Shown in pieces: positions 1 to 12,801 of a DNA stretch of 64,000 bases. This stretch comes from Stramonita haemastoma (lineage: Eukaryota > Mollusca > Gastropoda > Neogastropoda > Muricidae). The notes under the pieces are model-generated. The model saw nothing but the letters and a program-made list of their open reading frames with translations. It ran no database searches and had not been told where the DNA came from. Both the position numbers and the translations under genes were made by a program. Within the stretch, counting starts at the first letter, position 1. Each line of letters opens with the position of its first letter. The DNA is taken from assembly GCA_030674155.1 (NCBI GenBank), contig CM060329.1:27119684-27183683 (forward strand), given 5' to 3'.

Positions 1-532
1 GCAAAGCCGAGATGGTCAGGCCGAAACGGATCGTCTGTCACTGTAAACTGACATCTCCAGTGGCTTGTGGTGTCAGTTTCAACCTGTCTGTTCGAGACAG
101 AGCATGTTCTACATGGATGGGGTTGAAACGGCCAGCTCCCAGCCTCCAACCAGTCAGCGCCCAGTTTGACGTTAGGGGTGACTGTGTGTGTGCCAGGGTG
201 TGTGCCTTGTGAATGAGGTTGAAGCCTCAGGGTACACAGCCACCTTTTACTGTCTACACTTTTCAAACGTTTTGAGTAGCATGTCATCCTTTTCAAACTG
301 ACAGGTCGGAACGAACGGGTTTGAACAGTCCCTCTGAACTGCAAGGCTGAAAAGGATGGTTGATTTTTTTTTACTTCCAACATATTATAATGAGACACAC
401 TCTAAGCACATGTGCATGTACAAGACCTATCAACGAATAAATCCGGATACTGCTAGTATAGCACCGGATGATACTGAGTCAAATTTACTTATTAGACCTG
501 TACAGATACGGATCTACACAGCTGTAGTCAGA

Positions 533-555
533 GTGTGTGTATATGTGTGTGTGTG

Positions 556-600
<45 letters not shown>
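533..600. repeat. (GT)n microsatellite
   Basis: Nearly pure GT dinucleotide run with a few interruptions (atat, tt). Confidence 0.95.
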
Positions 601-603
<3 letters not shown>

Positions 604-1143
604 GTTCCTGTTCTAACTGGACACTCCTGATCACTGTGTGTTTGGGGAGGGTAGTTGGGTGGCCTGGTTTGGGGGATACTTGAAAAACGAAAACAAAGAA
701 AGAATGACCAAAAAAAAAACCCTGAAACAAAGCAAAATGATGTTATAATTTTGGCAGCACAGAACCCCCAGATACCATTAGAAAAGCGAAGATTTTAGCT
801 TACTGTTTGTTTGTACAAGCAAAAGATGTATTGTGAGACCAGCCAAGATAAGTAGCAGTTCCCTGAATGAGGTTGGGACTTTGCAGCCATACTAAATAGG
901 TAGCCTACTTAGTGTAAAACAGGATTTGCATCGACCACACACACAACACACACCACACCACACACACACACACACACACGTGCCGTAATCATGTGTTAGT
1001 TAACAAATATTGATTAAATGATTTTTTACCTAGATAGATGGTTTGATTTTAAAATAAAAAAAAGAAAGAAGAAAATCAATGCTTATTCAATGTACCATCT
1101 GCAAATTAAAAAAAATGACTTTGACTTTGAACAATTTGCCTTT

Positions 1144-1193
1144 CACACACACGCACGCACGCACCCGCACGCACGCACGCACGCACGCACGCA

Positions 1194-1232
<39 letters not shown>
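1144..1232. repeat. (CA)n/(GCAC)n compound microsatellite
   Basis: A GCAC tetranucleotide block flanked by CA dinucleotides, a compound form seen repeatedly in this window (3354-3385, 12620-12660, 37140-37185). Confidence 0.95.
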
Positions 1233-1233
<1 letters not shown>

Positions 1234-2380
1234 CAAACACGAAAGCTCCAAAAATCAAAAGCTGAAAATTCTGATCCCCCTGCCTGACACATACCCTGTC
1301 GTAGGTCTCCAAGCCATTCATCATTATAATTATATGATTTTTCGAAGTCTTGTCCACTTCCACTGATATGAACTGAACACTCAACAGTCATGACAGACGC
1401 TTTGTTACATGTAGGCTATCTACAGAGAAATCACATTCCTCATCTGCCGGTGATGGGCATTTGTTAGCAGGCAGAGCTAAGACAAGAATCATCGATCCAC
1501 TTTCTTGTTCTCTGCAAGCGGCACTTACAATGAAAACCATCCTATCAGTGACACAGGTCTGGCCAAACTAACTGACGTGGTCGACCACAGCGGCCGGCTC
1601 GAGATCTGAACTGAATTGACCCTGGATGGCTTTGGAGTCAGTGGAATAGAAGCCGAATGACTTGTAGCCTATCTGAAGATCAGACCTGAAAGGTTCTGCT
1701 CCGACGAGCAGTTTTAGAACTGAATCGGCAATAACAGACAGCGGCTTAACGACAGGTTTCTTTCTGCTGGTGTGAACAAAACGGCTATGAACTAGGTACA
1801 CAAGTTGTCCACCCAGAAATGAACATCCCAGATTTTGACTGACTGATCCAGATACATGTTTGCTGCTGTGAGGTGAGTTAGTTAAAGTGTTTCAGAAAAT
1901 ACCTACACAAAATCAGAGTGGTCATGTGTTGTGGAAAGTGGATAGACTCTGTCAGAATGGTGCTGTGTCTGTCTTGTTGGACACTTTAACGATTTTTTTA
2001 AAATCTGTTGAACAGCGCCACCTTGGCCCTACTATGGGCAGACCGTAGATATAACTATACCAGTTAAGTTTACTATGTCATACGACACTGCTTTCGGAGT
2101 TACTGATTTTGTTGACTGTTACTTCAAAGTTTACTGGCACGGCATGGCATGGGTGATGTAATCCAAGTATGATGGTAGATCTCCGAATAAGCTTTAGGCC
2201 AGCATCTTCCTGCACGAGTCTTTCTCTTAGTCACGTCGTCATGGTTTCAGATATAAACAAGCTTCCTACCGGAAACATTCAATTGATTCCTCTGCCTCCA
2301 GGTGCGAAATTTGACCACCCATCAGTGTGCGCACTGATAATGTTCAGTATGGTAGAGTAGTGCTAAAGTACGCGAAGAGA

Positions 2381-2401
2381 GGGGGGGGGGGGGGGGGGGG
2401 G
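2381..2401. repeat. Poly-G run
   Basis: Twenty-one consecutive G. Similar G/C runs occur at 9384-9402, 11847-11864 and 37646-37662; run length in the assembly is unreliable. Confidence 0.9.
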
Positions 2402-2989
2402 CAGATAAACAAAACACACAACACAACAAATCAAAAACAAACACTATGACCGCGTTCTTTTCCATTTCCATGGTGATGAAGAACCCCGGTGAAGCTTCCA
2501 GGCAATTGTGTCTGTTACCTTATACGTGATGCTAGGGATCTTCACAGGTTAAATCAGAACATGTCGCCTTATTAGTCAAACAGTCCATGAGATCAGTTTA
2601 TGTCATTCAGTACAACATGCACCTTCCGCGGCCGCGCGCAGTATAGGCCTATAGTAGGCCTACTAGGCCAGTATCTTTGTACTAGGCCCAAAACGGATCC
2701 AGCTGTTACTGCCGTCAGTAGACCTGCTGTTACGTACGTACGGCTAAAGTGTTAATGAACTCAGAGTGTCAGTGGCAGAATTATGATGACATTTATGGGC
2801 AAGAGTATGCACGTAATCATTGTGCTGTATCCTATTTTATTTTTTTTCTTTGTGGAATCTAACAGTGTCTGGATTGACAGTATACTATTAAAAAGTACAC
2901 TGTGACAGATCGGGACGTAGCGCCTCTGTCAAGGTATAGGCTACACGGAGGCACAGTATTGTACCTGTATGTAAGCTGGCGCGCACGCG

Positions 2990-3104
2990 ACACACACACA
3001 CACACACACACACCACACACACAACACACACACACAACACACACACATACACACACACACAAGGTACACACATGGCACACACACATTGGCACACACACAC
3101 ACAC

Positions 3105-3154
<50 letters not shown>

Positions 3155-3164
3155 ACACACACAA
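2990..3164. repeat. (CA)n microsatellite, interrupted
   Basis: CA dinucleotide tract with several CCA/ACA interruptions. Confidence 0.95.
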
Positions 3165-3294
3165 TGCATACCGTCATAATTCTTTTATGCTGGCTGGACC
3201 GCGGCACTGACTCCTGTTTTAATGTGCCACGCACTAGCCCAGCATAGGGCACAGCTGGCCTATCGCTGGGCACAGCCACTACAACCCCACTTCC

Positions 3295-3296
<2 letters not shown>

Positions 3297-3353
<57 letters not shown>

Positions 3354-3385
3354 CGCACGCACGCACGCACGCACGCACACACGCG

Positions 3386-3420
<35 letters not shown>
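3297..3420. repeat. (CA)n/(GCAC)n microsatellite
   Basis: CA tract with central GCAC and CGCG segments, the latter able to form Z-DNA. Confidence 0.95.
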
Positions 3421-4451
3421 CCTAATTGTCTGTGTAAATAGCTTACATCACGAGACAGAATTCGCTCAAATAAATAAATTAGATAAAAACGTAAAAAAAA
3501 ATAATAAAAAAAAGTAAACAAGCCAAACTTTATTATAAAAAAAGTAAACAAGCAACAACAAACAACCAAATGCTGATGTTTGGGTAAGGCTTTACATACC
3601 GTGGACTTTATCATACTATCTTCTTCTTCTGCATTCCCAGTTACTATAATACCAGTTGCGGCAACCCAGATCAGATCAAAGGAACTTTATTGGGGCCTAA
3701 ATAGTCAATGATCCATGCAGCTGGGAACGGCAAGCGCCAGAGGCTTGCTTTTGCTGAAGAACAGGATCAATGGTGTGAAACTGGGCATGCGGTTTTGCTG
3801 GCACTGGGAGAGATCAGTTGTACGTCTTCTGTGGAAACATGTACTATGTTTAGGAGTGATAATTTATGCAGTGGATTTAGTGTGATTGGCAGGTATTCAT
3901 GTCAGAATTTTTCTTTCAAGTTTGGTTTTTTTGTGAGGTTCTGTTTGTTTGTTTAGATGTTGTTGTTTTTGTTTGTTTGTTCTAATAATAATATTTGGTG
4001 ACAGAGACAAAACTGGGGTAGAGGAGGAGGGCTCCAGTTTCAGTGTGGTATTCCATTGAAGTCCAAGAGTGACTGTGGGTAATAACTATACTAGTCTAAA
4101 GAAAATAACCAGGATGAAGAAGATTTATGAGGCCACTCCGAAAATATACTATAGTTCGCATTCAGTGGCCCCGATTCTTGATGAATTGGTGTACAATGAC
4201 CCAGAATTTGTGATTAATTCAATGACTCAGCAAAAATGAACTTACAACCAACTCATGTTTAGGTTTACAAAACCGGCCAACTAGCAACACCCGCTTGTTT
4301 GCAAACAGACGACTGAGCCAGCTAGGTGTCAGGCCACCGATCGATCGATGAGCTTACGTCGTTTTTATTTATTAACACGTCCTTATGCATGTTCAAGGTC
4401 GCCGTGGCTAAACTGTCCATGTGATGTATCGCCACTACATAAGGACGGTTT

Positions 4452-4564
4452 CCGGAAGGGCCGTGGTTATTCATCCAATCAGAGACAACGACACAATATC
4501 AGCCAAACCCGGACTTCGCGGCATTCTACTTCCTTCTCAAGAGTCGTCTGCATCGGACGCGATC
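4452..4564 (+). promoter_or_regulatory. G6PD proximal promoter / 5'UTR region
   Basis: The DNA just before the G6PD start has an ETS-like CCGGAAG at 4452-4458 and a CCAAT box at 4475-4479, and no obvious TATA box, as is common for housekeeping promoters. The chosen ATG at 4565 has A at -3 and G at +4, a good initiation context. The transcription start is not determinable here. The same stretch is open in the G6PD frame back to an ATG at 4424, so part of it could instead be translated. Confidence 0.4.
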
Positions 4565-4669
4565 ATGGCGAGTGGAGAACCAACTGAGGATATTTTGGAA
4601 AAAATTCGTGAAACAGTAGACCATGAAGGACATGGAGAGTCCTTTGTCTTCGTTGTGTTTGGTGCATCG
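4565..4669 (+). CDS. G6PD: G6PD coding exon 1
   Basis: This exon encodes residues 1-35, starting MASGEPTEDI and ending VFVVFGAS, the first part of the Rossmann-fold GxxGDLA coenzyme motif. It ends in phase 0 before the donor gtgagt at 4670. The N-terminus is family-typical: a short variable lead followed by a hydrophobic beta strand. An upstream in-frame ATG at 4424 would add 47 residues; 4565 is preferred because it gives the usual family length and has the better context. Confidence 0.93.
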
Positions 4670-4933
4670 GTGAGTGCATTTATTGTGCTTGGTTTTTCTT
4701 CTCGTTGTTCCACTGATTGTTGGCATGTTGCTAAGTTAGCTTGAGTGTGAACTAGGCAGTGACTATGCGATTTGTCGAAGCCACTGGCCGTATGTTCTTC
4801 AGAGTTATACAGCATAATCCAATAATATAACAGAACAGGGTACACTGCATTACACGTTTTGCAAGCCTGGTTTGTTAGCTACTGAAAGGCTTAACTGATT
4901 GCACCTTGACTTCCCTTCATTCTTCGTACCCCA

Positions 4934-4934
4934 T

Positions 4935-5016
<82 letters not shown>

Positions 5017-5017
5017 C
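4934..5017. repeat. (CT)n microsatellite
   Basis: CT dinucleotide tract in G6PD intron 1, about 260 bases after exon 1. Confidence 0.95.
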
Positions 5018-5042
5018 AACCCTCCCTTCTTGCTCTCACTCG

Positions 5043-5108
5043 TAGACACACACACTTGCAAACACACATACACACCGCCTGCGCACACACACGCACACAT
5101 GCACGCAT

Positions 5109-5178
<70 letters not shown>

Positions 5179-5226
5179 ACTCACTCATCACTCACTCACT
5201 CACTCACTCACTCACTCACTCACTCA

Positions 5227-5289
<63 letters not shown>

Positions 5290-5295
5290 CACACA
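5043..5295. repeat. (CA)n with embedded (TCAC)n
   Basis: CA tract, then a TCAC tetranucleotide block at about 5178-5226, then CA again. Confidence 0.95.
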
Positions 5296-5304
5296 CACAC
5301 GCAC

Positions 5305-5392
5305 ATTTTAGTATCCCTAAGGGCAGGGACTGGATGTAAAAAACGCATATAACTGAGTGCTTATTCATTATCCTCGAAATAAAAGAATTTGA
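5305..5392 (+). mobile_element. SINE family A, 3' tail fragment
   Basis: Contains gcagggactggatgtaaaaa and the terminal attatcctcgaaataaaag shared with family A copies at 9979 and 27018. Only the 3' end is present. Confidence 0.6.
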
Positions 5393-5402
5393 TTTGATGA
5401 TT

Positions 5403-5492
5403 TCACACACGCACACACACAAGTCACACACAGTCACACACATGCGCACGCACACACACACACACACACACACACCACACACACACAAAAAG

Positions 5493-5551
<59 letters not shown>
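5403..5551. repeat. (CA)n microsatellite
   Basis: CA tract with AGTCAC interruptions. Confidence 0.95.
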
Positions 5552-5557
<6 letters not shown>

Positions 5558-6283
5558 GTTGCCAATAAACACATGCAAATAAGATAACGCCAGATGAATT
5601 TGCAATATTCACTGCATTCTACCAGATTAATGATGAATTTTTGCTTTGTTTATAGTTTAAAATGCCTAAAGTCTTTTTCGGGGAGGAGGGGGGCACCATT
5701 CAATGTTCCTTACATACATGTATGTATTGTAATAGTCTAATACAGTCATGAGTTTGTCATTTTGAATTGAGATTATATTGTTGTATTTTTAGACAAAAAT
5801 CCTACATTGTTTCAAATCTAAACATTAAAACAGCATAAAAAGTGTGCTAAATCAATGTAACATTCAGTAGAAAAAATTAATTCTGTCTGTGTTCATTGAA
5901 TGAAAGGAGTCTAAGAATAAGAGTTGGAGGTGTCAATTTTTTGCCGTCTAAAAGAATTGATTATTTTATATATAATCAATGACAAAGGAGACATGATTAC
6001 GAAGAACCTCTGGGCATGTGTACTGGTTACAGTGACCGAGATGTATTATAAATTTGTATTCAAATACGTGTCTTTTATTATCATTTTTTTTAAATGGGCT
6101 TCACAGGAGGTAAGCCTATTTTTTCAATGTTACTGTGGGCAAAATGATAGTTTTTACTGTGTCGGTGTTTGAGATCAACTAGGTGGTCCATGCATTGTGG
6201 TGATAATTGTGGCCTGAAGTTTATAAATCCTCATAAAATGCACTTGTGACTTAGTGGACTTGACATTATTAATTTTTATTTAA

Positions 6284-6669
6284 TTAACCTCTTCAGTGCT
6301 CCATAATGGCAATTCAGTATGCGCCTAGTAAAAAAACAACTCATGACAGGAAAAGCTGTTATTGCCCTGGTACTATTGCCCCAGTATTGACTATTGCCTG
6401 GTAGGTCACTTCTTTTACTCTGTCTTGAAATTAAACTTGCCCAAGATACAAATTGATGTGTCTATAACTACAAGTACAACAAAGACTCAAGAACAGTAAG
6501 ATTTAGAATCAATTGATAAATTGTAAATTCACTGTTGTTGGATTTCTGCGTCTTGGTGATTTTTTTATAACCCCCTTCCCAGGACCAAATTTCTCCATGT
6601 TACAATAGTCATAGTGTCACTGTCACTGTCAGTACTAAATAACAGTGGATGCTGCAGTGAAGGGGTTAA
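6284..6669. mobile_element. TTAA-flanked MITE (piggyBac-like), intron 1
   Basis: Left end TTAACCTCTTCAGTGC at 6284 and right end GCAGTGAAGGGGTTAA at 6669 are inverted copies of each other (TTAACCYCTTCA), bounded by TTAA as expected for piggyBac-type target duplication. No transposase is present. Assignment to piggyBac rests only on TTAA and the CCC-type termini. Confidence 0.55.
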
Positions 6670-7259
6670 TAATATCTTAAGATTAGAATCTTGTTGTTCT
6701 TGCTGGGTGTGAAGCTTTGGCCATTTGAGAGATGTTATGTTGTGAAATGCTATAGTGACATCAGAATTCATTGTTGCCTTGGTTGGTTGAGTTTTTAGTA
6801 CAGGGCATTTTAATTTAAAATTAGTTATTTTTAAATGTACAACATGATTTTAAAACACAAAACAGAGAGAGTCAGTGTTGTTTTCATCTTGATTCATTGC
6901 CTCTCTCAGTCTCTGTATTATTATTATATCACTTTTTATCAGAAGTGTGTGTGTTGTGAGATGAAGCTGATGATGGTGGATGAAGTACTTCTAAAGCATT
7001 TGAGTAATTTGACAATGTTATTGTTAAGAGCTGCATGTACTGCATGAGTGTTAAATTTTGTAATTTTAGATCTCTGAAAATTCTGTTTGGGGGGTGGGGG
7101 GGGGGGGGGAAGGTGGGGGAGTGGTAGAAGACTGGTACCAAATACTTTTATAATCTTGAAGTAATAGTAATACAGTTTAATAGTAATAACTAATTTTTAA
7201 AAAAGTAATAGTAATAGTATTAATACTAGTTATTAAATTTATTATTAGTAGTAGTGGTA

Positions 7260-8210
7260 CAGGGTTTGCGTATAACCGGTAATTGTCGGTATTTTACCGA
7301 TTGTAAACAGGGAATACCGAAAATTTTCGAAGCAGCCGGTACCGCGTACCGATTCTTTTTGCCTGTGACGATTAGATTTCCGTCTCAAAAATAAAAGTCT
7401 GAAGTGACGCTTTCTGACAGTCTGTCATGCGCCTGTGCTGTGCTTACCGCACCTACCCCTTTCCTACCCCTTGGACATCATCTTTGGCGCCAGCCTCATT
7501 TAATTAGCCTAGCACGCAGAACAGCAAGCTTTACTGTGAAAGAATAGAGCTTCGGCTCTTCTCGGCATGACAGTGACTTCCATTCACAATGAGTAAATGG
7601 GGCCTAGATTTATTTATTCTTTATTCTTTTATATCGAGGATAATGGAATAAGCACTCCTGTGCTTTTTTTACATCCAGTCCCCGTGTGTATGCAGTTTTG
7701 TAAATGTCATCTGTTCCCACCGGCACACGATGGCCTGCTCTTACGAAAAGTGAAAGTGGAGGGTCTATGACTATGAATTTGCGCGTTGCTTTGAGAGAGA
7801 AGAGTCGAAAACTAAATCTAAAGTGAACGAAAGATCTAGATGAGCGCTAAGCATAGAAACAAGAAAGAAGAATATGTCACACGAATGATGCCATGCAAAA
7901 CAACCGACTGACACAGACAGTGACACGGGCGCTAGAAAAAAAATCCTATTTCCTGCGTGGCTTCGTGCCCAAGAAGCGAGTGGCAGCAGCACGGCAGTCA
8001 AAGTCTGAGAGATTCGCGTTCAATTTAGATTTAGTTTTGCTGCCGAACAATTCCCCCCCCCTCCCCCTCCCCCTCACTGAATAGTTTCGTTTTGTTCACA
8101 GTACGTACCGGATTTTATTTTCTGGGGACCGATTTTGGGGGAGTTGGTCAAGATATCTCTGAAATGGCAACTCCCAGTACCGGTTTTCAAAAATCCTAGC
8201 GCGAACCCTG
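7260..8210. mobile_element. hAT-like non-autonomous DNA transposon (MITE)
   Basis: Ends are CAGGGTTTGCG at 7260 and CGCGAACCCTG at 8210, an inverted pair with one mismatch and the CAGGG start typical of hAT elements. Flanks share gtggta as a possible target duplication in the AGT tract. Subterminal ACCGGT/TACCG motifs recur at both ends. No transposase frame is present. A fragment of SINE family A lies inside (7612-7765). Confidence 0.65.
7612..7765 (-). mobile_element. SINE family A fragment nested in the hAT-like element
   Basis: Matches the 3' half of the - strand family A copy at 23128-23486: the atcgaggataatggaataag tail, catccagtcccc, and ccaccggcacacgatggcct. Nesting shows it inserted after the hAT element or was carried by it. 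Confidence 0.65.
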
Positions 8211-9597
8211 GTGGTAGTAACGAGTAGTAAACTTGTACTACTACTACTAGCAGTTCTTAAAAGTAGTGGTAGTACGTAGTAAGTACTAGTAGTACTTGTA
8301 GTAATAGTAAGTAGTTGTAGTAGTACTTGTGAAAATGATAGATGATCATGACTAGATCAGTAGATGCATCTGTTTTTTTGCCTGAACTTGATAAAAGACA
8401 CAGAACAGAGATTTTTGTTCAAATTATCATAGTAAACATGCATGCATTCTAAGCCCATTAATTTTGGAGAATCACTTTCAGTTTTATCATAGAAGCAAGT
8501 TCCAACTGTTTGGGTTTTATTTTCATTTGGTCCTTCTTTTATTTTCTTTCTGTATTTTTTTGTCATTCAAGAAAAAAAAAGTATACTGATGGGAGGAAAC
8601 TGAGATCAGATGCTACCATATCACTCAGTGAATTGAGTAACTTCAAAAAGGCTCGGTTGGTTTGGTTTCATCGATGTTCATTTCATGGAAGGAGTGTAGA
8701 GTCATCATGAATGTAATCGTAAGACACACTGATACAGTGATAGATAACAACAGTACAAGGCAAGTCCAGTATCAAGGGCCTTCAACTTCAAGCAAGGCCC
8801 CTACAAACAAGGCTACGCACGCAGCAACAACCTTGGTGAACACATGTGGCGCATGCGTTTATACATGCGCTAGTCAAGATCATTCATTATATCAGATCAT
8901 AAAATGTATTGGAGCGTGAGTTTTACATGTGATACATCATGTTCAATCAAGATTACAGAACAAACTCTTTGTTTCACTGTCAGCAGTGTCATGGTCATGC
9001 CTTACAGTGATAGTGATCACTACCAGCTGTCGGCTGCACGAGTTTTTCTGCTAAATAAAAAATCAAAGAGTGTGACCTTAGTAAAGTGATTTTTCAGCGG
9101 TTGTGTTGTTGAGTGTTTTCAAGAATCACTGTTCCCTAGTGTATATTCATAATATAACAAAGGCAGTAAGTTTTTTTTGTTTTTTTAAATTCTTATCTTT
9201 ATTCTGGGTTCTTCATGAGAGAGTATTAATTACTGAGTTCACAAATTAACACATTTTTTATTGATGGGGAAAAAGTAAGGAGCCATAACTTTTCTGCATC
9301 CAGCGTTCACTCTGGTACTTCTTTGACAAGATCATAATAACTTAATAGGGTCGGGGGAGGTGGGGGGGGGGTACCCTCGGGCGGGGGGGGGGGGGGGGGG
9401 GATACTTCAGTTTTACTCTCATCGTGATCTGATGGCCTGTGACTGAGCCACCACTGAGGCACTGATTCAAAGAGAATTTTTGACCTCTGAAGTTGACATG
9501 GCACAGACAAAACTGAGATATATATGCTGCCAAGATTTTTTTTTTCAGATACTGAGATAGTGAGATTATGGTTTAAAAATTAAAGAAAAGATATGGA

Positions 9598-9700
9598 GGC
9601 AGATGGGTAAAGTGGTTAGAGCTTTGTACCAATAGGTCAGTGTGGTCTGATGGTGACTGAGGGCACAGGTTTGAGTCTCCACTGGGGAGTCCATTTAAGG
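9598..9700 (+). mobile_element. tRNA-like SINE head, diverged
   Basis: A-box-like gggtaaagtggttagagc and B-box-like acaggtttgagtctccac, with spacing of a tRNA. The downstream body (to about 9840) resembles no other copy here. Confidence 0.45.
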
Positions 9701-9978
9701 ACTTCTTTTTCTTTTTTTTTTACCTATCCATGGAGTTAGAGTTAGCATTGGCACTGATTCTGCTTCCCCCAGAAATGTTCATGTTTGTCTCTAGAGAAAC
9801 TCTGGTCATGTGTGGTTTAATACCAAAAAATGTAGTCCAGATAATGAGATAGGGTCAGTGGGACAGATGTCACGCAAATTCAGCAAAATATGACCTGCTA
9901 CCTGGAGAGGGAAGGTTCAAAGTGTTCATGAATAGATAATACACTGCCTCAAGGAGTTATAGGGAGAAGTGAAGTCAA

Positions 9979-10335
9979 AGGGGGACGGGATGGCCTGGTG
10001 GTCAGAACATTGTGCTCGCAATTGGATGACCTGGGTTTGATTCCTGTTTGAGGGAATTTTTCCCCTGGAGTGCTGACTCAGTGCTGACTCTACTCTCCCC
10101 AAAAGTCCTTTAGATGAGACTATAAACCGAGATCCTGTGTGCGAACGCATGCACATCTTACGTGCACGTTAAATCCTGTTCCGCTTTTCTTAAGAGTAGG
10201 CCACTGTGTGCCGGTGGGAACAGATGACAAGATTAACAAAACTGCATACACGCAGGGACTGAATCACTGATGTAAAAAAAACACAAAAAAACACATGAGT
10301 GTATTAGAACTATTATCCTCGATAAAAGAATAGAA
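9979..10335 (+). mobile_element. SINE family A, near full-length
   Basis: tRNA-like head with A box ggatggcctggtggtcagaa and B-box-like gggtttgattcc, a body with ctgactctactctcccc and ttccgcttttcttaagagta, ggccactgtgtgccggtggg, and the tail cattatcctcgata-type end. The best + strand reference for the family in this window. Confidence 0.75.
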
Positions 10336-10712
10336 TAAAATAGATAAAATAAAAGGAAGAAAATGTGATTTTATTTGCTTCTCTCCAAACAAGGGCTTAG
10401 TTAGTTATTTTATGACTTTGAGCCAGTAATGTGTGTGCTGCACAATGAAAAGGTAAATTCATAATACTTGTACAGAAGACACATGAAAACCTTTCTTGAT
10501 CAGAGAAAAGAGGCCTAAGTTGTTCATGATACAGCCATTGATTTACACATTGTACACACTGCAAAACTGTAGTAGAAAATTTATTCATGTGTGAGTAGAG
10601 ATAAATCATTCAAGACTTACTAATGATATATATATATTATATATATTATACTCGTCTAATATCACTGAGTGTGAACAGACGTTAAATTGAAGACAACAAC
10701 AACAACAACAAC

Positions 10713-10776
<64 letters not shown>
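10713..10776. repeat. (AT)n microsatellite
   Basis: AT tract preceded by an (AAC)n run at about 10692-10712. Confidence 0.95.
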
Positions 10777-10779
<3 letters not shown>

Positions 10780-12601
10780 GGCTTGAGATACTCTGGTGTG
10801 GCTGAAATTGATAATAAGTTTGTAATCTATCTATATTTAATATTTTGGCAGAGTCATAGTAAATACTCTAAATCTTCACTTTAAATTTGATTTCAAGTTC
10901 AGTTTCTGTATTTTAAGCTGACGGTGACAGATTTTTAGATGAAGTGAATCCCCCCTCCCCCCGTTTTTTTGTTGTATCTTAGGCTTTAGACGAGTAAGAA
11001 AAAGTAGAAGGAGCGGTGATGATCAAGATGCAATAGTGACACTGGATCAGGAGTTGGCCCTTTACATAATTTCATAGTACTTGACCTCTTATGTCTATCC
11101 AGTGAAAGGGAACAGGATACCATTAGTTCAAACATTTCTTTTGTCTAAATCAGTGTTTGTAGACAACCAACAATGGAGGTCATAATACAATCAGGACTGA
11201 CACAATGTTATGGCATTCAGTGATGGTTTATTTGAGCAGCCATAGGATGGAGACATTCTTTGTTCTCTAGGCAGGGAATGGATCTGTTTTCAGTCCACCT
11301 TTTTCTTCTTCTTTCTTTTTTGTGATTCATTCATATACCCTGTCCAGTTCCGGTTTCTGTGTCACACCACACAGTACACTTTTTTTTTTTTTTTATCTCA
11401 TCTGTTTTGCAGCAAAGCCCAAGTGAATCATTATTCCATTATATAATAATAGATTATTATGATTTATGTATCAGTGTATAAAATGCAATATTGTAGAATT
11501 TGGAAATTGCAGAACACAGTTACTAGCAGTTGTTGTACATCTGTGAGGGCAAACTTTAACAAACAAACAAAATTAGTGAATTATACTTTTGTTCAAGTTA
11601 GGTTTTACTTGAGTAAACCTGATAGGTTAGACAGACTAGAGCCGAATTAAGTTCAGAGTCGTGATAGTTTGTTATAGACTTTTAAAAAAATATTTTTATC
11701 TGAGTGAATGACAGCTGCTACTGCGTGATAGTGAAAGGGGCAGGAATCCATGACGTCAAGAATTGAATATGAACCCACTACAATACAGGCCATGAAATAG
11801 AAAAAGAAATGAGAAAAGAGATTGGGCATAGGAAACCATGAAATTTGGGGGGGGGGGGGGGGGGGCGTCCAGTATTTTCATCATGATTAATTAATGCAGG
11901 GCCCTAACAGAACAGTAGGAATGAGATTGCTGTGAATGTGATTGTCCCCATTCATGTAGGTTTTCAGAGACTTCATCATAAAAGTTCTGCACTGACTGCT
12001 TCCATACACAATTCAATGTATTCATTGTATGAGAGATGATGATGATGATGATGATAATATCATGGCAGCGGCAGCTGGTCATGTGGGTGAATGATGAAAA
12101 GCTTCAGCATCAGAATTGTGGGCAGAGCAGTGTGTGGTTCAGGCAGCTATTGATCCCTCCATTCAGGGGCAGAGTGCTTGCATTAGTGTTCATCAGAATG
12201 CATCCCCTGGCCAACTCTCAGCTGTAACAGCTGCGTGCCGAGACTGTAAATGGCGTTGTTCAGCAGATGTGCATCATAATATGATCACAAGTATGGAGTA
12301 GTTCTTTAGGGCAATATCATCACTTGTCTGACTCCAAAAGCTGTTATCATTGGCATTCCTTTAGCCATCTGCATAATGATGGCTGGATTGAAAGAGAAAT
12401 AACAGAAGTACAAAAAGAAATATATTGTCATAAAGTGATAAACACAGGCAGCAGTTTTGGATATATTGGAGAGTTGTTTATCATTTTTTTGTAATCAATT
12501 AGGCGCATTCTGTTTGTCATTCAGTTCTGCTTGTATGCACACACAGCCTGTTCTGTACTAATGCATGATCTATATGTGCATGCATGCACATGCACAGATA
12601 T

Positions 12602-12620
12602 ATACACACATACACACACA

Positions 12621-12698
<78 letters not shown>

Positions 12699-12714
12699 TA
12701 CACACACACAGAGT

Positions 12715-12798
<84 letters not shown>
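12602..12798. repeat. (CA)n/(GCAC)n/(TACA)n microsatellite
   Basis: Compound CA tract with GCAC and TACA blocks in intron 1. Confidence 0.95.

Positions 12799-12801
<3 letters not shown>

Larger units (their letters stand above)
1..4420. other. Upstream non-coding DNA with microsatellites
   Basis: No convincing gene. The stretch contains GT/CA tracts, a 21-base G run (2381-2401) and TAGGCCTA-like palindromes (2646-2690). A - strand open frame at 1568-1801 (77 codons) has non-repetitive composition but no family I recognise; it is unproven. Confidence 0.5.
7140..8335. repeat. Degenerate AGT/GTA trinucleotide tract, split by an insertion
   Basis: Sequence rich in tagtagtaatagt occurs at 7140-7259 and resumes at 8211-8335. 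The interruption between them is the hAT-like element. Confidence 0.7.

Noticed and set aside
1579..1607. Cluster of SalI, EagI, XhoI and BglII sites resembling a cloning polylinker
   Set aside because: No vector sequence surrounds it; flanking sequence is ordinary for the window and the order matches no vector I recognise. Chance is the simpler explanation.
1568..1801. 77-codon - strand open frame with normal composition
   Set aside because: No family recognised, no clear splice sites or conserved motif; left as unproven rather than annotated as a gene.
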